Shown here: positions 6,571-11,646 of the stretch, in pieces
How positions within the stretch are numbered: the stretch's first letter is position 1
Layout: each line of letters starts with the position of its first letter
Source of the DNA: Opitutales bacterium
Lineage (GTDB): Bacteria > Verrucomicrobiota > Verrucomicrobiia > Opitutales > Intestinicryptomonadaceae
Assembly: GCA_021641325.1 (NCBI GenBank)
Contig: JAJXPD010000011.1
Location: 1 to 21,692 of the forward strand
Direction of reading: 5' to 3'
DNA: 21,692 nucleotides
Program-made: the position numbers and the translations under genes
The notes under the pieces: generated by a model
What the model saw: the letters and a program-made list of their open reading frames with translations, nothing else
The model's database searches: none
What the model was told of the DNA's origin: nothing

Positions 6571-7670
6571 GGTGCTCGGTGCGCATAGACTTGTGCGCGC
6601 TTGAACGAAACCTCGGCAAACTCAAATATTTCATGCCGAAATCGCGCGGATACATTGCGCTCGTCTCCGCCGACGCGTTCGGCTACGGCGTGGAGGCGGC
6701 CGTCGTGCGCCTCATGCTAAGCGGCGCGGACGCGTTCGCGGTCACAAACGTAAGCGAGGGCGCGAGAGTCCGCGAAGTCGGGTCGGGCTGGAAGGTCGTG
6801 GTGATGTCGTCGTCGCTCCCCGGCGAGGAGGACGAATACTTCGAAAACTCCCTCACGCCCGTGCTCGTAAGTTGCGAGGAAATCGCCCGCTTCGAAAAAA
6901 AGGCGGAGGAACTCGGCGCGACGCTCGCAGTCCACATGCGCCTGCCGACCGTCGGCGAAACGGTGCCGTCGCCCGAAGAGGCAAAAAAAATGCTCGACGC
7001 GCTGCTCGAATCGAAGCGGCTCAAACTCGAAGCGTTCTGCCTGCTCGGCACGGGAACGGGCGCTCCGCAGGAGGGCGCAATGCCCGACGCCGACTTCGTC
7101 GAATACGCGAAAAGGAAAACCGACAGCCTCGGCGCAAAAATTTTCGTCCACCACAGCGACGTCTGCGACGTCTCCGCGCTGCCGTTCGACCGCGCGCTGC
7201 GGGCGGGGCTTGTGCTCTTCGGCATGAAGCCGTCGGAAAACTCCATTTTAAAGGGCTTCGAACCGGAACATGTGCTGACGTTCAGAAGCTCCGTAAGCCA
7301 GATTAAGAACCTGCCCAAGGGCGCAACGGTCGGCTACGGGCGGACGTACATTCTGAAAAAGGACTCGCGCGTGGCTCTGCTTTCGGTGGGCTACGGCGAC
7401 GGCGTGCCGCGCAACGCGAGCGAAAAGATGGACGTCATCATCAGGGGCAAACGCGCAACCGTAATCGGGCGCGTCTCGATGGACCAAGCCGCGATTGACG
7501 TTAGCGACTTCGACGAAATCGAGGTCGGCGACGAGGCGATAATCGTCGGAGAGAGCGGCGGAATTTCGATTCCGATTGAGGAATACGCGGGCAGACTGGG
7601 CATTACCCCCGCGCAGGCGCTTACATCAATTACAAAGAGGGTGGCGCGTTTCTACAAAATGCTATATTAA
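6546..7670 (+). CDS. Alanine racemase-like protein lacking the PLP-binding lysine (probable pseudoenzyme or repurposed paralogue)
   Basis: The 374-residue protein is collinear with alanine racemase (Alr), which makes D-alanine for peptidoglycan. The N-terminus RIDLCALERNL (13-23) matches the Alr start. Late motifs are intact: VGYGRTY with the catalytic Tyr (Y264), SVGYGDGVPR (280-289, including the PLP-ring Arg) and GRVSMDQ (308-314). The lysine that forms the Schiff base, in the family's AVVKADAYGHG, is Ser41 here in ALVSADAFGYG; the codon is TCC. The Lys/Arg segment near 'K.DTGM.R.G' reads MRLPTVGETV. The HxxNS phosphate-site motif reads HHSDVCD, and the Tyr that should contact phosphate near the C-terminus appears to be Ala. 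A normal racemase reaction looks unlikely, yet the frame is open and well kept. The gene overlaps tsaB by 25 bases; an in-frame GTG at 6579 would avoid the overlap. Confidence 0.8.
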   Translation: MEGSSTHLRCSVRIDLCALERNLGKLKYFMPKSRGYIALVSADAFGYGVEAAVVRLMLSGADAFAVTNVSEGARVREVGSGWKVVVMSSSLPGEEDEYFENSLTPVLVSCEEIARFEKKAEELGATLAVHMRLPTVGETVPSPEEAKKMLDALLESKRLKLEAFCLLGTGTGAPQEGAMPDADFVEYAKRKTDSLGAKIFVHHSDVCDVSALPFDRALRAGLVLFGMKPSENSILKGFEPEHVLTFRSSVSQIKNLPKGATVGYGRTYILKKDSRVALLSVGYGDGVPRNASEKMDVIIRGKRATVIGRVSMDQAAIDVSDFDEIEVGDEAIIVGESGGISIPIEEYAGRLGITPAQALTSITKRVARFYKMLY

Positions 7671-7683
7671 TTGAAAAAAAAGC

Positions 7684-7711
7684 TTGTCAAACGCAAACGC
7701 CAAGGTAAATT
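7684..7711 (+). promoter_or_regulatory. Candidate promoter for the tRNA-Pro gene
   Basis: TTGTCA at 7684-7689, a 16-base spacer and TAAATT at 7706-7711 form a plausible sigma-70-type promoter. It ends 18 bases before the mature tRNA 5' end. The match is moderate and the call is positional. Confidence 0.35.
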
Positions 7712-7729
7712 GATTTGCTTATAAAAAAA

Positions 7730-7803
7730 CGGGCCGTAGCGCAGTCTGGTAGCGCGCTTGCATGGGGTGCAAGAGGTCCCGAGTTCGATCCTCGGCGGCC
7801 CGA
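7730..7803 (+). tRNA. tRNA-Pro (anticodon GGG)
   Basis: The cloverleaf folds fully. The acceptor arms CGGGCCG (7730-7736) and CGGCCCG (ending 7802) pair over seven bases, followed by discriminator A7803. The D arm is GCGC/GCGC and the anticodon stem CTTGC/GCAAG closes loop ATGGGGT with anticodon GGG at 7764-7766. The T arm is CCGAG/CTCGG with TTCGATC. The GGG anticodon reads CCC and CCU proline codons. CCA is not encoded and must be added afterwards. A terminator follows within ten bases, so this is a single-gene unit. Confidence 0.96.
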
Positions 7804-7811
7804 CGTTTTTC

Positions 7812-7842
7812 AAAAAACCGCAAATTCGTTTGCGGTTTTTTT
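7812..7842 (+). terminator. Rho-independent terminator after tRNA-Pro
   Basis: CCGCAAA and TTTGCGG pair around a TTCG tetraloop, flanked by six A on the left and seven T on the right. This is a very stable, textbook intrinsic terminator that would work best on the plus strand. Confidence 0.93.
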
Positions 7843-7973
7843 GCGCCCACCTGCGGCGCATTGCCCCATGCCCGCCGCTTTTTATTCATTCAGCTACCTT
7901 TGTGATGAGCGGAAAAATCGGCTTCCCGCGCACACGGCTTGCTCCGTGTTTTGCCGAATATCCAGAGCGTAAA

Positions 7974-8413
7974 TTAAGGCAGTTTCATATAAATCAGCGG
8001 GTACGGGCGGTGTTGTTCGTCGAGGGCGGAGCGTTTATATGCCTTGAAGCCGAGGTGTTCGTAAAAGCCCACGGCTTGCGGGTTCTGTTCGTTGACTGTC
8101 AAATTGTCCATGCGGTATTTTTCAATTCCGTATTCGACAAGTTTGCGCCCCGCGCCTTTGCCCTTCTTCGACGACTCTACAAACAGCATTTCCAAGCGGC
8201 GGTTCTCGACGCCCATCCGCAAACCGCGCCGCTTTCGTCGGATGCGAGCGCGAGGTTTTCGACGGCGTTCAGCCCTGCGCGGACTTCGGGTTCTATTGCG
8301 TCTATTTCGCGCGGCGTCAGAAATGTATGCGTTGCGGAGACGGACTTCCGCCAAATGTTGGCGAGCCTGTCGACTAGCTCCTGCGTTCGCGCGGTCTGTT
8401 CCCTTATTTCCAT
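7974..8413 (-). pseudogene. GNAT acetyltransferase of the YjaB type, broken by a frameshift
   Basis: Two minus-strand frames together match E. coli YjaB from end to end. The first starts at ATG 8413 and gives the N-terminal half, with LANIWRKSVSATHTFL, which matches YjaB's IW..SV.ATH.FL. It loses similarity after GAVCG near 8217-8225. The second frame continues with LEMLFVESSKKGKGAG (the acetyl-CoA-binding R/Q-x-x-G-x-G/A region). It ends with TVNEQNPQAVGFYEHLGF and RPYPL, again like YjaB, at the TAA at 7974-7976. Comparison with YjaB spacing (GFM between the halves) suggests about four bases missing at the junction, though a one-base loss would also fit. Either a recent pseudogene or a sequencing/assembly error is possible. 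Unbroken, the product would be a cytoplasmic N-acetyltransferase of about 147 residues. Confidence 0.75.
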
Positions 8414-8545
8414 TTAGTTTATTTCCCGATTTGCCGCAAAGTCGCGGGCGGATTGCCGATTATCGGCGGGTATTTTTTAACACATTCAAGCCGCAAAGGT
8501 TGATTTTACGCGTCAAATATTGCCGTAATGAATTAATATCAGCAT

Positions 8546-8583
8546 AAAAAAACGCACCGAAAAGCAAAAATTCGGCACGTTTT
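8546..8583 (-). terminator. Probable terminator of the RRM protein gene
   Basis: Read on the minus strand, AAAACGTGCCGAA pairs with TTCGGTGCGTTTT across a loop of about nine bases, with a two-by-two mismatch inside the stem. It ends in a run of T. It lies 29-66 bases past the stop of the RNA-binding protein gene, the right place for its terminator. Confidence 0.6.
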
Positions 8584-8611
8584 GTCAAATTACATTAAAT
8601 TTACAGAAATG

Positions 8612-9316
8612 TTATTCTTCTGAAAAATCGCGCGAGCGGAAGCGTCCGCCTTCGTCGTCGTCGCGTTGGCGGAAGTTGTCGCGCGGGCGGAAGCCGCTTT
8701 TCGGGCGGTAGGATTTGTCGCCGAATTTGCCGCCGCGGTTGAAATCGCCTTTCGGGCGATAGCCGTCGTTGCCAAATTTGCGCGGGCGGTACTCGCCGTC
8801 GCCGCCGAAGCCGTCGTCGGAGCGGGGACGGAAGCCTTCGCCGCGGGGCTTGAAGCCTCCCTCGCGCGGACGGTAGCCGTCTCCCGAACGGAAGTTTCCG
8901 CGCGGGCGGAAGCCGCCTCTCGGACGGTATTCGCCGTCGGAGTTCTGGCGGAAATTCCCGCCGTCGCGCCTAAATTCGCCCGATTGGCGGGTGTCGGAAT
9001 CTTCGCGGCGGCGGTTGTCGAAGCGTCCCGAATTGCGTGGGCGGAAGCCGCCGCCGAAGCCGTTAAAGCGTTCCGTGCGCTCCCTGCTTCTGTCCACTTT
9101 CATGGGCCTGCCGCCGAGTTCCGCGCCGTCGAGGGTTTCTATCGCCGCCTGCGCCTGCTGCTCGTCGTCCATGGACACAAAGGCGATTCCCCTGAATCTG
9201 CCCGAAAATTTATCCATGAGCATTTTTACGTTCGAGACCGCTCCGCATTCGGCAAACTTGTCCCTAATTTCCTGTTCGGTAATATCGAAGGGCAGATTGC
9301 CCACGAAGATTTCCAT
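8612..9316 (-). CDS. RRM RNA-binding protein with a long Arg/Gly-rich FRPR/YRPR repeat tail
   Basis: Residues 1-76 form a single RNA recognition motif of the bacterial Rbp type. RNP2 is IFVGNL (3-8), RNP1 is RGIAFVSM (42-49), and the domain closes with LGGRPMKVDRS. From about 85 to 234 the protein is predicted disordered and highly charged, with ten copies of the pattern [YF]-[RK]-P-[RK] separated by Gly, Asp, Asn and Ser (first at 91-94, last at 209-212). Such tails in RNA-binding proteins promote RNA contacts and condensation, and bacterial RRM proteins often act in cold or stress responses. The target RNA is unknown. The start is supported by AGGA seven bases before the ATG. The tail is about twice the length of the RRM, longer than in most bacterial Rbp proteins I know of. 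Confidence 0.88.
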   Translation of the reverse strand: MEIFVGNLPFDITEQEIRDKFAECGAVSNVKMLMDKFSGRFRGIAFVSMDDEQQAQAAIETLDGAELGGRPMKVDRSRERTERFNGFGGGFRPRNSGRFDNRRREDSDTRQSGEFRRDGGNFRQNSDGEYRPRGGFRPRGNFRSGDGYRPREGGFKPRGEGFRPRSDDGFGGDGEYRPRKFGNDGYRPKGDFNRGGKFGDKSYRPKSGFRPRDNFRQRDDDEGGRFRSRDFSEE

Positions 9317-9712
9317 TTTATTTCCTATCTGCTTTTATTTTTTGTCGGAATCCCCCGACGGGGCTTCCCTAAATTCTATTGCTTTGCGCTTTCGGGCAAA
9401 ATTTCAATGCGGCTCTCATCTCAAACTATCGGCAAAATCCCGCCGCGCTTTCGGAAAAATACGCGAACAGGCTCAAAATGCGGCGTTCGGAAGAATGTCC
9501 GCATGGGCAATGCAAAAAATGTCCGAAGCCGCGCGAGGAAAGCCGAGTTTCCGCCGAAGCTACGCCGAGAATAAACGCCGCCGTTGTGTTGCCAGACAAA
9601 AAAATCCCCGACGGAGAGTGCTCCGATGAGGATTCCGAGAGTGTTTCGCGCGCAATTAAATTGCGGGATATTCTATTGTGTGCGTGAAGCAACCTGTTGG
9701 TAGGGTGGGAAA
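9317..9712. other. Gene-poor stretch between the RRM gene and rpmB
   Basis: These 396 bases hold no confident gene. The part next to 9316 is the leader of the minus-strand RRM gene. The remainder carries one possible short plus-strand ORF (9478-9687), listed separately. No hairpin with a T-tract was seen after rpmB on the minus strand within this stretch, so rpmB may lack an intrinsic terminator. Confidence 0.5.
9478..9687 (+). CDS. Possible small cysteine-containing protein, unknown
   Basis: From ATG 9478 to TGA 9687 the frame encodes 69 residues starting MRRSEECPHGQCKKCPKP, with three closely spaced Cys (CPHGQCKKC) that could bind metal, then an acidic region near DGECSDEDSESVS. A TTG at 9379 would extend it to 102 residues. 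Composition is fairly gene-like, but there is no Shine-Dalgarno sequence, no recognised family, and the neighbours are on the other strand. It may be a small real gene or a chance frame in GC-rich DNA. Confidence 0.25.
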   Translation: MRRSEECPHGQCKKCPKPREESRVSAEATPRINAAVVLPDKKIPDGECSDEDSESVSRAIKLRDILLCA

Positions 9713-9943
9713 CTACGCCTTTTCGACGAGACCCGCCTTGATGGCTTTTACGCTGACCCATTCGCGCTTGACTGCGCCGTTTGCCATGCGAACGCGAATG
9801 CGCTGCACATTGGGCTTGAATGTGCGCTTTGTCTGCTTGACGAGCTGCAAACCGATACCGCCGCTCTTTTTGCTTTGACCTTTGTGAATGATTCTGCGGC
9901 CTTTAACGGGACGCTTGCCTGTTACTGAACATACTCTTGCCAT
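9713..9943 (-). CDS. rpmB: Ribosomal protein bL28
   Basis: This 76-residue protein is clearly bL28 of the large ribosomal subunit. It begins ARVCSVTGKRPVKG and contains RTFKPNVQRIRVRMANG, then ends VKAIKAGLVEKA, all in the family order and spacing. The first Cys is present, but the second half of the zinc-ribbon pair seen in some bL28 is not, so this is probably a Cys-poor, zinc-independent form. The gene lies 110 bases downstream of a small basic ORF on the same strand. Its ATG follows an AT-rich leader without a Shine-Dalgarno sequence. Confidence 0.96.
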   Translation of the reverse strand: MARVCSVTGKRPVKGRRIIHKGQSKKSGGIGLQLVKQTKRTFKPNVQRIRVRMANGAVKREWVSVKAIKAGLVEKA

Positions 9944-10053
9944 GATAGAAAAAATCTTATAGATGTTGAAATTTTGAAATAAAGCACCTTAGCCGCGCGA
10001 ATCCGCATTGCAAGCCTTTTTTTAGGCGCAGGGCAAATTCGGCGGCGTATGCG

Positions 10054-10227
10054 TTATTTGCCGAGGTCGGCATTGGCGAGTTTTCTCGCCGCCTTAGCCG
10101 CGCTTGCGCGCACCTTGCGCTTGCGGGAGGCAAGGAGCCTCTGTCTGCGTGCGTTGGGCTTTGCGCCCGCGCTCTTTTTACCAGGCTTGCGCTTGGCTTT
10201 CGATGTCCATTGAATGAGTCCGCTCAT
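10054..10227 (-). CDS. Very basic 57-residue protein, unknown (candidate ribosome- or nucleic acid-associated)
   Basis: ATG at 10227-10225 to TAA at 10056-10054 encodes 57 residues: MSGLIQWTSKAKRKPGKK, then NARRQRLLASRKRKVR and AAKAARKLANADLGK. By my count 19 of 57 residues are Lys or Arg, and only one is Asp. The second half is Ala/Lys/Arg helical. It lies just upstream of rpmB on the same strand. The size, charge and neighbour suggest a ribosomal or nucleoid-associated protein, but it matches none of the usual small ribosomal proteins (bL33, bL34, bL36, bS20, bS21). The gene is shorter than usual ORF cut-offs and easily missed. The clean start and stop and the consistent composition make it likely to be real. 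Confidence 0.65.
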   Translation of the reverse strand: MSGLIQWTSKAKRKPGKKSAGAKPNARRQRLLASRKRKVRASAAKAARKLANADLGK

Positions 10228-10289
10228 AGTTTTGTCTTTCGAATTTGCGTTGTTTAAAAAATTAAAACGGCTGAATTTAACTGTTTTTT

Positions 10290-10312
10290 GCTGGCGTTCC
10301 AGCTTTTTTTTT
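10290..10312 (+). terminator. Strong terminator-like hairpin in the leader of the ECF sigma gene (possible attenuator)
   Basis: GCTGG (10290-10294), loop CGTT and CCAGC (10299-10303) are followed by nine T, then A and eight more T. This is an intrinsic terminator signature on the plus strand. There is no convincing plus-strand gene just upstream to terminate; the nearest one is on the minus strand. The hairpin ends 47 bases before the sigma ATG. It could therefore act as an attenuator of the sigma gene or end a short leader RNA. Its role is inferred. Confidence 0.7.
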
Positions 10313-10359
10313 ATTTTTTTTCAAAGCGAAACTTTTTTGGGGGAAAGGCGTTCGACACT

Positions 10360-10983
10360 ATGAAGGAAAAACGTACAGTGCAGACAAGCCCGACATTCAT
10401 TCAAGGCGCGACGGAAAGCGCGGCGGCAGGCGACGGCGATGCGGCTCTGATGATTCAGGCGGCGGACGGCTCGGAGCATGCGTTCAGAATGCTCGTCGAG
10501 AAGTGGCAGAGGCCGCTGGCGAACTACTTCTACCGCTCGTGCTCCGATATGCACGCGGCGGAGGACATGACCCAGCAGACGTTCCTCAACCTCTACCGCG
10601 CCCGCGAAAGCTACGCCGAGTACGCCGGTGGAGACGCCCGAAAGGCGAAGTTTTCCACATACCTTTTCCGCATAGCGCGGAACGTGCTGATTTCGGAGCA
10701 CCGCAAGAGGGTAAGACGCCCCTCCGACGCCACAGACCCCGCCGACCTGGACTTCCCCGCGGAAGACGCCCGCTCGACGCCCGTGTCGGAGCTGGAGGAG
10801 ATTTTCTATGCGGCGGTCGAAGACCTACCCGAAAACCAGCGCACCGCAATTCTGCTTCTCAAACAGCAGCAACTTTCATACGAAGAGATTGCTGAGGCAA
10901 TGAAAGCCAACGTGCAATCGGTAAAAACGTGGATTCACCGCGCGAGAAACACGCTGCGGGAAGTCCTGAAAAATTCGGAGTAA
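10360..10983 (+). CDS. ECF-type RNA polymerase sigma factor
   Basis: This is a sigma-70 family, extracytoplasmic-function type factor of 207 residues with only regions 2 and 4. Region 2 (about 40-117) reads AFRMLVEKWQRPLANYFY, then HAAEDMTQQTFLNLYRA (the core-binding and -10 helix) and FSTYLFRIARNVLISEHRK. After an acidic linker (120-145), region 4 (about 146-203) has LPENQRTAILL and the helix-turn-helix SYEEIAEAMKANVQSVKTW. The ATG at 10360 is preferred over a TTG at 10288 because the latter falls in a hairpin and adds a hydrophobic leader that sigma factors lack. The next gene starts six bases after the stop and encodes a small membrane protein, the usual place for a regulatory partner. The promoters it controls are not known. 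Confidence 0.93.
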   Translation: MKEKRTVQTSPTFIQGATESAAAGDGDAALMIQAADGSEHAFRMLVEKWQRPLANYFYRSCSDMHAAEDMTQQTFLNLYRARESYAEYAGGDARKAKFSTYLFRIARNVLISEHRKRVRRPSDATDPADLDFPAEDARSTPVSELEEIFYAAVEDLPENQRTAILLLKQQQLSYEEIAEAMKANVQSVKTWIHRARNTLREVLKNSE

Positions 10984-10989
10984 AAAACA

Positions 10990-11433
10990 ATGGATATTGA
11001 AAAGCCCAAAACGCCCGACGAGAAAATCGACGCGCTCCTCGCCGCCGACACCCCCGCCCTGCCCGACTCTTTCACGGAAAGCGTGATGGCGGCGGCGCGG
11101 AAAATTTCGGCGGAGGAAAAGCTCGCCGACGGGCGGATAGACGCGCTGTTGGGTCGGCTTGCGGCGTTTCCGAACGCGACCGACAAAATCATGGCGGCGG
11201 TCGCAAAGGCGGGGGCGTCGCGCAGGGTGCGCAACTCGATACTCTCGTGCGCCTCCGCGCTGGCGGCGGCGGCATGCGCGGCGGTCGCGGTGTTTTCGGC
11301 GACAGCCGACGCCACTATGCCGCGCGGGGTAATCACCGCCGACGACTTCGCAGAAATGTCGCTTATCGACGAGGAAATAAGCGGGATAGCCGCGCTCGTC
11401 ATACAGGAGGAATTCATAGACCTCGCCCGATAG
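10990..11433 (+). CDS. Small one-pass membrane protein with duplicated N-terminal motif; candidate anti-sigma factor
   Basis: The 147-residue product has a cytoplasmic-looking N-terminal half (1-80), one Ala-rich transmembrane segment (about 84-104, ILSCASALAAAACAAVAVF) and a short acidic C-terminal part. The N-terminal half contains two related blocks: KIDALLAADTPALPDSFTE (12-30) followed by SVMAA, and RIDALLGRLAAFPNATDK (49-66) followed by IMAA, about 37 residues apart. The zinc-binding HxxxCxxC motif of classical ZAS anti-sigma factors is absent. Position six bases after the ECF sigma gene and this topology suggest a sigma regulator that senses the envelope, but that is inference. GGAG nine bases before the ATG may serve as ribosome binding site. 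Confidence 0.7.
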   Translation: MDIEKPKTPDEKIDALLAADTPALPDSFTESVMAAARKISAEEKLADGRIDALLGRLAAFPNATDKIMAAVAKAGASRRVRNSILSCASALAAAACAAVAVFSATADATMPRGVITADDFAEMSLIDEEISGIAALVIQEEFIDLAR

Positions 11434-11455
11434 GCAAACGGGGTTTCAAAAACGG

Positions 11456-11490
11456 GGCGCAAGTTGCGGAGTGAAAGCCGCATTTGCGCC
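11456..11490 (+). terminator. Long hairpin after the membrane-protein gene, probable terminator
   Basis: GGCGCAA plus TGCGG (11456-11469) pair with CCGCA plus TTGCGCC (11478-11490), giving a twelve-pair stem with a small bulge and the loop AGTGAAAG. The tail TTTGTTGT is only moderately T-rich. It probably ends the sigma/membrane-protein transcript, or acts as a processing site before the next gene. Confidence 0.6.
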
Positions 11491-11590
11491 TTTGTTGTAC
11501 GCGGCGTAGAAAATTTCCCGCAAAAGGCGGAAAATCGGCGGGATAAACGGAACGCGGGACGGGCGGAAAATGTCGGTAAAAACGGAAAAA

Positions 11591-11626
11591 ACGGCGCAAA
11601 ATTTGCTTGCGTTGAAAACGCGCCGT
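11591..11626 (+). promoter_or_regulatory. Inverted repeat in the leader of the Verru_Chthon A-like gene
   Basis: ACGGCGC (11591-11597) and GCGCCGT (11620-11626) pair over seven bases, closing 20 bases before the ATG. Inside the loop TTGCTT with TCAATA 17 bases later could also be read as a promoter. The two readings compete and neither is strong. Confidence 0.25.
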
Positions 11627-11646
11627 CAATAGCGTTTCCGTAGAGT

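Noticed and set aside
7931..7950. ACACGG/CCGTGT hairpin past the acetyltransferase stop
   Set aside because: Only six pairs, with the T run on the wrong side for the minus-strand gene; too weak to call a terminator.
8666..9574. Long Ala/Val-rich plus-strand frame of 302 residues opposite the RNA-binding protein gene
   Set aside because: It is the antisense image of the repeat tail of the RRM gene; composition is monotonous and no domain is visible, while the minus frame has exact RNP1 and RNP2 motifs.
10288..10359. Upstream TTG start giving the sigma factor a hydrophobic 24-residue leader
   Set aside because: The TTG sits at the foot of the terminator-like hairpin and the leader is coded by T-tracts; the ATG at 10360 gives a normal ECF N-terminus.
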